A stretch of DNA of 10,959 nucleotides, from positions 1 to 10,959 of the forward strand of contig JAXDLK010000237.1 in assembly GCA_034666665.1 (NCBI GenBank), written 5' to 3'. A model generated the notes under the pieces. It did no database searches. It saw nothing but the letters and a program-made list of their open reading frames with translations, and was not told where the DNA came from. Position 1 is the stretch's first letter. The number at the start of each line of letters is the position of its first letter. The stretch is from JAXDLK01 sp034666665 (GTDB taxonomy: Bacteria; Desulfobacterota; Binatia; JACPRU01). Made by a program: the position numbers and the translations under genes. This document shows positions 1 to 5,915 of this stretch, one piece after another.

Positions 1-294
1 GAGAAGTCGGTTTCGGGCGCTACGGCCGGAGAAGGGCAGCAATCCGCCGACTCCGAGAAGAAGCCGCAGTCTGCGAAGCCGACCGCTGCCGCGGAGCCAC
101 CACCCCCGGCGCCGCCGCCAAAGCCAACTCAGCCGAGCCCGCCGCCCCCGCCGCCGCCACCACCGTCACCTCCTCCCCCGTCAGGCGCTCCCGACGCCGG
201 TGCTCCGGCCGGCAGCGTACCGCCGGCTGCGCCGACGGCCGACCCGACGCCACATTCGGTAACGCCATATTCGCCACCCGTTTCGGGAACCTGA
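1..294 (+). CDS. C-terminal fragment of proline-rich protein
   Basis: The reading frame is open from the first base and ends at TGA 292-294, so only the last 97 residues are in the window and the start lies upstream. The visible part is low complexity: a polar Glu/Lys/Ser/Gln stretch, then about 40 residues dominated by proline (including a run of nine prolines), then an Ala/Pro/Gly/Thr tail ending PPVSGT. No folded domain or catalytic motif can be seen. Such tails are usually disordered linkers or periplasm- or wall-spanning segments of envelope proteins, but the identity must come from the missing N-terminal part. G/C-ending codons fit this frame. The longest opposite-strand frame here is Arg/Ala-rich, as expected of a shadow. 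Confidence 0.7.
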   Translation, partial: EKSVSGATAGEGQQSADSEKKPQSAKPTAAAEPPPPAPPPKPTQPSPPPPPPPPPSPPPPSGAPDAGAPAGSVPPAAPTADPTPHSVTPYSPPVSGT

Positions 295-385
295 GGTGGC
301 CGCCGGCGTACCGTTCACGACGGACGGCGGCACGGCTTACGCGCAAGAAATTAGTCGCCCTTATTGTGGGAACAAGAGTTTTTCA

Positions 386-415
386 TTGGCGCTCCACCGA
401 CCGCTTTCGTATGGT
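386..415 (+). promoter_or_regulatory. Possible sigma70-type promoter
   Basis: TTGGCG (386-391) and TATGGT (410-415) are separated by 18 bases and lie in the locally AT-richer stretch upstream of the 127-aa gene. The match is partial (4 of 6 at each box), so this is a candidate only. It would give a 5' leader of roughly 80 bases. Confidence 0.25.
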
Positions 416-490
416 TGCCGCGGCCGGTGGGAGGTCCCCAGGGCATTTCTGCATCTCCCATCGCCAGGGGTGGGGTGCGTAAACCGGACA

Positions 491-498
491 GGAGGAGG
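491..498 (+). promoter_or_regulatory. Strong Shine-Dalgarno site
   Basis: GGAGGAGG lies six bases before ATG 505. It is among the clearest ribosome binding sites in the window and fixes the start of the 127-aa protein. Confidence 0.75.
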
Positions 499-504
499 AT
501 CTGA

Positions 505-888
505 ATGCGTCAATCGGCGGTGAGTTTGTTCGAACCGGACACACTCCTACCATCCCAGTTTTTCGCGCACTTCCGCGGTCGCGGCTCGGCGATTCGCGGC
601 GAGAAGCGGCTGATGCTCGCCGTACTCGAGGATGCGATCGACTGTTACCAGAAGTATGCGTTCGCACGGGAACCGCGCGGCCGCGAATTCTTCGCGGAAG
701 CCGAAGAATGGATTTTCTCTTCCGACAACTCGTGGGTGTTCTCCTACGAGAACATCTGCCAGACGCTCGACCTGAACGCCGACTACATCCGCCGCGGCCT
801 CCAGGAATGGAGGCAGCGGGCGATCGTCACGGCCGGACGGGTCGTCGCCGTCCCGGGCGCCGAGCCGGAGCGCCCCGCCGCAGGCTGA
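505..888 (+). CDS. 127-aa conserved protein with possible helix-turn-helix
   Basis: This is a complete small soluble protein of 127 residues with no signal peptide or membrane segment. ATG 505 follows a near-perfect Shine-Dalgarno. The core has a helical segment GEKRLMLAVLEDAIDCYQKY (residues 32-51), an acidic/aromatic patch AEAEEWIF (64-71), and a C-terminal segment around residues 80-104 (NICQTLDLNADYIRRGLQEW). The last reads like a helix-turn-helix: helix, short turn at LDLNAD, then a basic recognition-like helix. The tail is Ala/Pro-rich and disordered. I recall similar small proteins from deltaproteobacterial genomes but know no function. A DNA-binding regulatory role is inferred from the HTH-like segment only. 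A GC hairpin follows the stop, and the helicase gene begins 64 bases downstream on the same strand. Confidence 0.8.
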   Translation: MRQSAVSLFEPDTLLPSQFFAHFRGRGSAIRGEKRLMLAVLEDAIDCYQKYAFAREPRGREFFAEAEEWIFSSDNSWVFSYENICQTLDLNADYIRRGLQEWRQRAIVTAGRVVAVPGAEPERPAAG

Positions 889-908
889 GCGCGCTTCGCG
901 CGCGGTTT
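889..908 (+). terminator. GC hairpin, possible weak terminator
   Basis: GCGCGC (889-894) pairs with GCGCGC (898-903) around a TTC loop and is followed by GGTTT. It begins directly after the stop codon of the 127-aa gene. The stem is stable, but the T-run has only three bases. It could attenuate rather than end transcription into the helicase gene. Confidence 0.35.
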
Positions 909-952
909 CCGAACATCTTCCGCCGGGCGAAGGGTCGCGCGTCGGCCAAGCG

Positions 953-3145
953 GTGCGGTTCCTCGGCGGACTGAATCCCGAGCAGCGCCGCGCTGTCGAG
1001 CACGGCACGGGGCCGCTCCTGGTGCTCGCGGGCGCCGGGAGCGGCAAGACCCGGGTGCTCACGCACCGGATCGCCCATCTCGTCGACACGGGCACGACGC
1101 GGGCCGACCGCGTCCTGGCCGTGACGTTCACGAACAAGGCCGCCGGCGAGCTCCGGCTGCGCGTCGATCGGTTACTCGCCGGTGCGACGGGCGGCTTGCG
1201 GGTCGGCACCTTCCATTCCATCTGCGCCGGCCTGCTGCGCCGCCACATTTCCGAGCTCGGGCTCGGGTACGACCGTTCGTTCGCGATCTACGACGCCGAC
1301 GATCAACGCGCTTTCTTCGAGGCCGCGATCGCGCCGCTCGCGCTCGATCCTCCGGCGGCGCTGCTCGCCGCACGCGTCGATCAGGCCAAGAACGACGCGC
1401 GCGATGCACGCTCGCTGGCGACGTCCGACGACCCGCTCGACATCGCCGCGGCGCGTGCATACGGCGCCTACCAAGAAGCACTGCGGCGGCAGAACGCGCT
1501 CGACTTCGGCGATCTCCTGCTGCTGGCGCTCGCGCTCCTCGAGCGCGTGCCGCACGTGCGCGCGCGCTACCAAGAGACGCTCGAACACGTGCTCGTCGAC
1601 GAGTATCAGGACACCTGCCGCGCACAGTACCTGCTGCTGCGGAGCCTCTGCGAGCGCCACCGAAACCTCGTGGCCGTCGGCGACGAGGACCAGTCGATCT
1701 ATCGCTGGCGCGGGGCCGACATCCGCAACATCCTCGATTTCGAGAACGACTTCCCCGACGCCGTCGTTCTCCGCCTCGAGCAGAACTATCGCTCGACGAG
1801 GAGCATTCTCGCGGCCGCAGACGCGGTCATTCGCAACAACCGCGAGCGCAAGGGCAAGACACTGTGGACCGAGAACGAGCAGGGCCCGGCTCCGGTCCTC
1901 GTCGTCGCCGACGACGAGCGCTCCGAAGCACGCTTCGTCGCCGAGGAGATCGCGCGGCTCTCCGGCGAGCACACCTTCGGGGATCTCGTCGTCTTCTACC
2001 GGACGAACGCACAATCCCGTGTGCTCGAGGAGGAGTTCCTCCGTCGCGGCTTCCCCTACGCGCTCGTCGGCGGCGTCCGCTTCTACGAGCGGAAGGAGGT
2101 GAAGGACGTTCTCGCGTACCTCCGAGTCATCGCCAATCCCGTGGACGATTGGAGCCTCAAGCGCATCGTCAACGTTCCCGCGCGCGGGATCGGCCCGGCG
2201 ACGGTGACGAAGCTGTCCGACGCGGCGACCGCCGCCCGACAGCCACTCTCCGCGGCGATCGCTTCGCCCCCGACCGGCCTGACGCCGGCGGTACGCGACA
2301 AGGTGCTCGGCTTCGCGCGCACGCTGGACGCGCTGCGCGCATGCGAGGGCGGCATCGAGGGCCTCGCCCGCGAGGTGCTCGCCGCGACCGGCATCGCCGA
2401 CGCCCTGCGTGCGGAGCGAACGTCCGACGCGGAGTCCCGCCTCGAGAACCTGCGCGAGCTGCTCGACGTCGCCCGCGAGGCGGATTCGGAGGGCCTGTCG
2501 CTCGTCGAGTTCCTCGAACGGGCAGCGTTGGTCTCCGATGCGGACCTCGCTCCGGATGCCCGCGGGCGCGTGACGTTGATGACGCTGCACACCTCGAAGG
2601 GCCTCGAGTTTGCCGTGGTCTTCCTCCTCGGCATGGAAGAGGGGCTGTTCCCTCACCGTCGCTCGCTGGCCGAGCCGGGAGCCATCGAGGAAGAGCGCAG
2701 GCTCTGCTACGTCGGCATGACGCGGGCGCGGCGGCGGCTGTATCTGATCCGTGCCCGCCGGCGGCGGATTTTCGGAACCGACCAGCAGAACCGCCCTTCC
2801 CGCTTCCTCGCGGAGATCCCCGCCTCGCTCCTCGAGGTTCGCGGCGACGAGAACGAACGTTTCCCCGGCGAGCCGACGATCGACTACTCCGAATCACAGC
2901 TACCCGACTGGGAGCGACGGCGCCGCGCATCCCCGCGCCCCGTCGTCGCCCGAGCCAGTTCACCAGTCGCACCGACGGCTCGGTCTGTGTATCGAGTCGG
3001 CAGCCGCGTGAGCCACCCGACGTTCGGCGTAGGGGTCGTGCGGGCAACGGAGGGCAGCGGCGAGTCGGAGAAGGTGACGGTCGCGTTCGAGCGTCTCGGC
3101 GTTCGCAAGTTGCTCGCGCACGTCGCCCGCCTCGAGCGGGTGTGA
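953..3145 (+). CDS. uvrD: UvrD/PcrA/Rep-type SF1A DNA helicase
   Basis: A complete 730-residue 3'-5' DNA helicase acting in cytoplasmic DNA repair and in removing replication or transcription blocks. All family motifs are present in order: Walker A AGAGSGKT (26-33), motif Ia TFTNKAA (58-64), Walker B/DEAD-type VDEYQD (215-220), GDEDQSIYRWRGAD (243-256), motif IV LEQNYRS (275-281), motif V TLHTSKGLEF (544-553) and motif VI YVGMTRAR (586-593). The C-terminal 50 residues (VGSRVSHPTFGVGVV and onward) form the Tudor-like domain that in PcrA/UvrD contacts RNA polymerase. The GTG start at 953 is chosen because the conserved LNPEQRRAV begins seven residues later. The frame is open further upstream and no good Shine-Dalgarno is visible, so the exact start is uncertain. 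Length is normal for the family. UvrD versus PcrA naming cannot be decided here. Confidence 0.97.
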   Translation: MRFLGGLNPEQRRAVEHGTGPLLVLAGAGSGKTRVLTHRIAHLVDTGTTRADRVLAVTFTNKAAGELRLRVDRLLAGATGGLRVGTFHSICAGLLRRHISELGLGYDRSFAIYDADDQRAFFEAAIAPLALDPPAALLAARVDQAKNDARDARSLATSDDPLDIAAARAYGAYQEALRRQNALDFGDLLLLALALLERVPHVRARYQETLEHVLVDEYQDTCRAQYLLLRSLCERHRNLVAVGDEDQSIYRWRGADIRNILDFENDFPDAVVLRLEQNYRSTRSILAAADAVIRNNRERKGKTLWTENEQGPAPVLVVADDERSEARFVAEEIARLSGEHTFGDLVVFYRTNAQSRVLEEEFLRRGFPYALVGGVRFYERKEVKDVLAYLRVIANPVDDWSLKRIVNVPARGIGPATVTKLSDAATAARQPLSAAIASPPTGLTPAVRDKVLGFARTLDALRACEGGIEGLAREVLAATGIADALRAERTSDAESRLENLRELLDVAREADSEGLSLVEFLERAALVSDADLAPDARGRVTLMTLHTSKGLEFAVVFLLGMEEGLFPHRRSLAEPGAIEEERRLCYVGMTRARRRLYLIRARRRRIFGTDQQNRPSRFLAEIPASLLEVRGDENERFPGEPTIDYSESQLPDWERRRRASPRPVVARASSPVAPTARSVYRVGSRVSHPTFGVGVVRATEGSGESEKVTVAFERLGVRKLLAHVARLERV

Positions 3146-3183
3146 CTCGACCAGGATTACGCGATCAACCGAAGCCCGTTTCC

Positions 3184-3189
3184 AAGGAG
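3184..3189 (+). promoter_or_regulatory. Shine-Dalgarno AAGGAG
   Basis: AAGGAG lies six bases before ATG 3196. It selects this ATG although the same frame is open for more than 1 kb upstream inside the helicase gene. Confidence 0.7.
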
Positions 3190-3195
3190 CCACGA

Positions 3196-3726
3196 ATGAA
3201 GGCAATCTCGCTCGCAATCGCCGCCGTCCTCGCAGCTTGCGTCCTCGCGTCTGCCGAGGACGCCCCCGATGGGCCGGACGTGACGAAGCAGGTGACGATC
3301 ACGATCACCGACACGTCCGCGAACCCCGGGATGGCCGCGGCGTTCGAGGCCGCCATCCAGTTTCAGACCGAGTCCACGGAAGGCTACCAGAAGGGCTACA
3401 AGCTCGACGGAGCTCCCGTACGCGAGGAATACCAGAACGAGAGCAAGTCAGGTTCGGCGACGGCGCTGGTCGATGGACGACTGACGGTCGAGGTGCGGAT
3501 CGACGGTCTACCGCCGGAGGAGCTCGCCGCATGGCTGAAGCGCGTGGATCCGAAGCGGCTCGCCGGGCTGAAGTCGGAAGAAGCGGCCGGAGTGGTGCAC
3601 TTCAAGAAACTGGTCGCCGCTCTGCCGGACCCGCCGGCGGGATGGACGGCCGAGAAGGCCGACGGCTCGTCGACCCAGGCCGGCGAGTTCAAGGTCAGTC
3701 AGGCGAGCCGCACCTACACGCGCTGA
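3196..3726 (+). CDS. Small exported protein of unknown function
   Basis: A 176-residue protein starting at ATG 3196 after AAGGAG. The N-terminus is a short signal peptide: Lys2, then a hydrophobic stretch of about 14 residues, with a type I site after ASA (18-20). A lipobox-like LAAC at 12-15 could instead make it a lipoprotein anchored at Cys15, though the signal would be unusually short. The mature part is hydrophilic and Lys/Glu-rich. A Thr/Val/Ile-alternating segment (VTKQVTITITDTS) looks like a beta strand, followed by a helix-like MAAAFEAAIQF and a second strand region LTVEVRI before a helix EELAAWLKRV. I do not recognise the family. The gene begins 50 bases after the helicase stop and could be co-transcribed with it, although function gives no reason. 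A hairpin follows the stop. Confidence 0.85.
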   Translation: MKAISLAIAAVLAACVLASAEDAPDGPDVTKQVTITITDTSANPGMAAAFEAAIQFQTESTEGYQKGYKLDGAPVREEYQNESKSGSATALVDGRLTVEVRIDGLPPEELAAWLKRVDPKRLAGLKSEEAAGVVHFKKLVAALPDPPAGWTAEKADGSSTQAGEFKVSQASRTYTR

Positions 3727-3734
3727 GGGCGGGC

Positions 3735-3758
3735 GATGCCGGAGCGTTCTCCGGCTTC
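3735..3758. terminator. Bidirectional hairpin between converging genes
   Basis: GCCGGAG (3738-3744) and CTCCGGC (3749-3755) form a perfect 7-bp stem around a CGTT loop. Two further outer pairs (GA 3735-3736 with TC 3757-3758) lie beyond one mismatch. It sits in the 30 bases between the stops of the + strand exported protein and the - strand 93-aa protein and touches the latter's stop codon. T-runs are poor on both sides. The position between converging ends supports a shared terminator role. Confidence 0.5.
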
Positions 3759-4038
3759 AGGGATGGTTCGGCGGCGGCGCCGTGGTGCCGATGAGCACTT
3801 CGTCCGAGCCGTGCGCCGTGTGCCCGAACACCTCTTCGGTCTCCGGCGTCGCCGAAACCGCGTAATGGAGCGGCCGGAAGATCGCCCATTCGAGCGCGTA
3901 GCCCACGGGATGAAGGATGTACGCGAGGACGCGGAACGGGTGGGACTGGCTGTCGTCGTACTCGTCCCGGACCGCCATTGCGGTCCCGCTCAACGCCATC
4001 CACGAGATCAGCACCAGCGCGGCAATCGCGGACCTCAT
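3757..4038 (-). CDS. 93-aa exported protein, unknown function
   Basis: A short complete gene with ATG at 4036-4038 preceded on the - strand by AAGGAGA at good spacing. Residues 1-22 are a signal peptide (Arg2, hydrophobic core AIAALVLISWMAL, cleavage after AMA). The mature protein begins VRDEYDDSQSHPF and has a hydrophobic, aromatic segment RVLAYILHPVGYALEWAIF (about 37-55) that may be amphipathic or membrane-associated. It is followed by RPLHYAVS, then VFGHT, and a Pro/His tail. I have an impression of similar short exported proteins with the HP-h-HPVGYALEW pattern in deltaproteobacterial-type genomes, without known function. It converges with the + strand exported protein and diverges from the acyltransferase gene. 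Confidence 0.8.
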   Translation of the reverse strand: MRSAIAALVLISWMALSGTAMAVRDEYDDSQSHPFRVLAYILHPVGYALEWAIFRPLHYAVSATPETEEVFGHTAHGSDEVLIGTTAPPPNHP

Positions 4039-4182
4039 CTCTCGTCTCCTTGTTCGAGCCGACCCGACGATTCGAACCTAGCAGCCGCGGTCCCCGTCCA
4101 CAATCGCATCGCCGCGCCGTCTCCACCGCCGGACCGCATCGACGGTTGACTTCGAGGGGGCTTCGCAGGAGAGCGACCAGTC
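4039..4182. other. Divergent intergenic region
   Basis: These 144 bases lie between the starts of the - strand 93-aa gene and the + strand acyltransferase gene, so they should hold both promoters. A - strand candidate is listed separately. On the + strand TTGACT (4146-4151) resembles a -35 box, but no acceptable -10 follows at the right distance. AGGAG at 4167-4171 is a Shine-Dalgarno 11 bases before GTG 4183. Confidence 0.5.
4075..4103 (-). promoter_or_regulatory. Possible promoter for the 93-aa exported protein
   Basis: On the - strand TTGTGG (4103-4098) and TAGGTT (4080-4075) are 17 bases apart. A start site near 4068 would leave a leader of about 30 bases containing the AAGGAGA ribosome site. 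Both boxes match the sigma70 consensus only in part. Confidence 0.3.
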
Positions 4183-5034
4183 GTGAGTCCTCCGTGGCGG
4201 CGGGTGCCGCACCTCTCGACGTGGCGGAAGCTCGCGTTGCACGCGTGGGGTGCACCGTCCGACCCGACGGTCTACAGCACGCTCTCGATCGACGTCAGCG
4301 AGGCCGTGCCGTTCCTCGACACCCTGCGGCGCGACAGCGGAGTGCGCGTGACGTTCACGCACCTGGTGGTCAAGGCGATCGCCGAGGCTCTCCGCCGCAA
4401 TCCCAACGCGAACGCGATCATTCGCCGGCGGTGGATTTATGCACGCGAATCCGTCGACGTTTTCGTGCAGGTGGTCTCCGAAGGCGGTGACGATCTCGGC
4501 GGCGTGAAGATCTCCCGGGCGGACGAGAAGACGCTCCTCGAGATCGCCTCCGAGGTGGCGGCCCGGGCGGAGCGCGTCCGAGCCCATCGCGACCCCGAGA
4601 TCGAGACAACGAAGCGCTCGATGGATCGCCTGCCGAACTGGCTCCTCGGGCCGGTGATGAAGGCGACGGAGCTCGCGACCTACGGTCTCGGCCTCGACCT
4701 CAGTCGCTTCGGACTATCGACGGACCCCTTCGGCAGCGTGATGGTATCGAACATCGGCACCTTCGGCATCGACTCGGCGCTCGCCCCGCTGGTGCCGTTC
4801 AGCCACTGCCCGATCGTCCTCCTCGTCGGCACCGTGCAGCCGCGGCCGGTGGTGATCGGTGACGACGTGGTGGCGCGGCCCGTGCTGATCGTGGGCGCCA
4901 CCTTCGATCACCGTCTGATGGACGGAGCGCTCGCGGGCCGCATGTCGACCGTCTTCTGCGACCTCTTGCAGCACCCGCAGAAGTATCTCGGCGTCGCGCC
5001 GGAACCGATCATTCGCGAAAGCCGATCCAGCTGA
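4183..5034 (+). CDS. Stand-alone 2-oxoacid dehydrogenase E2-type acyltransferase domain
   Basis: A 283-residue protein starting at GTG 4183 (AGGAG upstream). It matches the catalytic domain of dihydrolipoamide acyltransferases (chloramphenicol-acetyltransferase-like fold). Evidence is the C-terminal DHRLMDGA signature (242-249) with catalytic His243 and Asp247, the upstream SNIGTFGID motif, and the early TFTHLVVKAIAEAL helix. The protein begins directly with the catalytic domain: no lipoyl domain with its modified Lys and no peripheral subunit-binding domain precede it, and E1 or E3 genes are absent from the window. In known complexes this domain moves acyl groups from lipoyl-Lys to CoA. Here the acyl donor is unknown. 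An insert around residues 130-190 (RAHRDPEIETTKRSMDRLPNW region) replaces or extends the usual mid-domain. It could be a CoA-dependent acyltransferase on a small molecule. The last 26 bases overlap the end of pgeF on the other strand. Confidence 0.88.
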   Translation: MSPPWRRVPHLSTWRKLALHAWGAPSDPTVYSTLSIDVSEAVPFLDTLRRDSGVRVTFTHLVVKAIAEALRRNPNANAIIRRRWIYARESVDVFVQVVSEGGDDLGGVKISRADEKTLLEIASEVAARAERVRAHRDPEIETTKRSMDRLPNWLLGPVMKATELATYGLGLDLSRFGLSTDPFGSVMVSNIGTFGIDSALAPLVPFSHCPIVLLVGTVQPRPVVIGDDVVARPVLIVGATFDHRLMDGALAGRMSTVFCDLLQHPQKYLGVAPEPIIRESRSS

Positions 5035-5686
5035 GCTGCCGCCCCGCGCTCTTCTCCTTACGGTAGGAATGAAGAACGTCGCTCCGGCAGGCGGTACACG
5101 GCCCGACGATCTCCACATCGGTGACACCGAGCTCGCGGAGGCGGCCCTCGAGAAAGCGACGGAGATCGAGCCGCAGCGTCCCGCCACGTTCGTCGAAGCA
5201 CCGCATCGCGAGCCCGCCCGCGCGCACGAAAAGGGCGTCGCGCACGTCCTCGCCGACCTCGTAGCAGCAGCCGCCGATCGCCGGACCGAGCGCGGCCGCG
5301 ACCTCGCACGACCGCACGTCCCAGCGCGACTCGAGGAGCGCGATCGCCGCTTCGACGACGCCCGCGGCGCTGCCGCGCCACCCGGAATGCACGGCAGCGG
5401 CGACGCGAGCGGTCGGCGCCACCAGCAGCACGGGAACGCAGTCCGCGGTCCAGACGCCGACCATATGCTCCGCACTGCCGGTCACCAATCCGTCGCCCGG
5501 CGGTTTATCCACCACGTCGCGCACGTCCAGAACCGTGGTGCCATGTACCTGTCGGAGCGTGACCACATCCGCCGGCACCGGGCCCACACGGCCGCCGAAG
5601 CCGTGCTCGAGTCCGCGGACGTCGCTCCAGCGCTCGACCGTCCAGGTCACCGAGTGCCCGTCGCGCACCGGCTCGAGCGTTGCCAC
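5009..5686 (-). CDS. pgeF: PgeF/YfiH-type laccase-domain protein (purine nucleoside phosphorylase family)
   Basis: A 225-residue protein of the YfiH/LACC1 family (DUF152, Cu-oxidase_4), formerly annotated as polyphenol oxidase. Members are now known to act on purine nucleosides, adenosine in particular, and E. coli YfiH is also reported to edit peptidoglycan precursors. The zinc-site residues are visible: His48 in RQVHG, Cys83 in TADC and His100 in VHSGWRG. The Cys-to-His spacing of 17 equals that of E. coli YfiH (107 to 124). The C-terminal CTACR...HSYRKE...GRQLSWIGF is the usual ending. The start is GTG 5686-5684, with AGGGAAAG about nine bases upstream as a moderate ribosome site. The gene is cytoplasmic, convergent with the acyltransferase gene (26-bp overlap) and divergent from the mini-pilin gene 45 bases away. 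Confidence 0.93.
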   Translation of the reverse strand: MATLEPVRDGHSVTWTVERWSDVRGLEHGFGGRVGPVPADVVTLRQVHGTTVLDVRDVVDKPPGDGLVTGSAEHMVGVWTADCVPVLLVAPTARVAAAVHSGWRGSAAGVVEAAIALLESRWDVRSCEVAAALGPAIGGCCYEVGEDVRDALFVRAGGLAMRCFDERGGTLRLDLRRFLEGRLRELGVTDVEIVGPCTACRSDVLHSYRKEKSAGRQLSWIGFRE

Positions 5687-5708
5687 GCCGCCGGACTTTC
5701 CCTACAGT
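5680..5708 (+). promoter_or_regulatory. Sigma70-type promoter for the mini-pilin gene
   Basis: TTGCCA (5680-5685, 5 of 6 matches to TTGACA) and TACAGT (5703-5708, 4 of 6 to TATAAT) are separated by exactly 17 bases. This is the best promoter match I found in the window. Transcription would start near 5715, about 17 bases before ATG 5732. The -35 box overlaps the GTG start codon of pgeF on the opposite strand. Confidence 0.5.
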
Positions 5709-5731
5709 GCGCCGCGCCGCCGGGAGGGAGC

Positions 5732-5911
5732 ATGGATCGATCGCAGGGAAGCGTCGCAGGAGGCGCCGGCTTCGGACTGATCGATCTGCTCGTGGTGATC
5801 GCCACCGTCGGTCTGATCGTGATCGTCGCGCGCGCCGAGTTCGGTCGTTACGATTCGCGCACCGCGACCGCGCCGGCCGCCGCAGCGACGCCCGCGCCCA
5901 CGCCCGGCTGA
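5732..5911 (+). CDS. 59-aa type IV pilin-like protein
   Basis: A very short gene starting at ATG 5732 after GGGAGGGA, with G/C-ending codons throughout. The sequence has the type III signal typical of type IV pilins and pseudopilins: a 13-residue leader ending in Gly13, then FGLIDLLVVIATVGLIVIVA, a 20-residue hydrophobic helix, then REFG-like charged residues (RAEFGRYD). Prepilin peptidase would cleave after Gly13 and N-methylate Phe. Two features are odd. The residue at +5 is Asp rather than the near-universal Glu, and the protein stops after an Ala/Thr/Pro tail with no globular head domain. It may be a minimal pilin, a pilus accessory peptide or a simple small membrane protein. No other pilus gene is in the window. 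Its stop lies four bases from that of the converging dCMP deaminase gene. Confidence 0.7.
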   Translation: MDRSQGSVAGGAGFGLIDLLVVIATVGLIVIVARAEFGRYDSRTATAPAAAATPAPTPG

Positions 5912-5915
5912 TCCC

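Larger units (their letters stand above)
295..504. other. Intergenic region, possible promoter and weak hairpin
   Basis: No convincing gene is found in these 210 bases. A GC-only inverted repeat (GCCGCCG 299-305 with CGGCGGC 325-331, 19-base loop) follows the upstream stop codon. It could be a weak transcription end, but no T-run follows. The stretch 340-415 is more AT-rich than its surroundings and holds the promoter-like elements listed separately. The region ends in the strong ribosome binding site of the 127-aa gene. Confidence 0.5.

Noticed and set aside
1172..2656. 494-residue open frame on the - strand
   Set aside because: It lies wholly inside the helicase gene, whose motifs are complete. 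High-GC genes commonly leave the opposite strand open, and this translation shows no domain.
3126..3140. CCCGC...GCGGG hairpin at the helicase 3' end
   Set aside because: It is a five-pair stem inside coding sequence with no T-run after it, so it is probably chance in GC-rich DNA.
1864..3195. Upstream extension of the small exported protein's frame into the helicase gene
   Set aside because: The extension is Arg/Pro-rich without homology. AAGGAG plus an N-terminal signal peptide place the true start at 3196.
4067..4080. GGTTCGAATCG on the - strand, like a tRNA T-loop
   Set aside because: The flanking bases do not form a five-pair T-stem, and no acceptor or anticodon arm can be folded around it. 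It overlaps the candidate -10 box instead.
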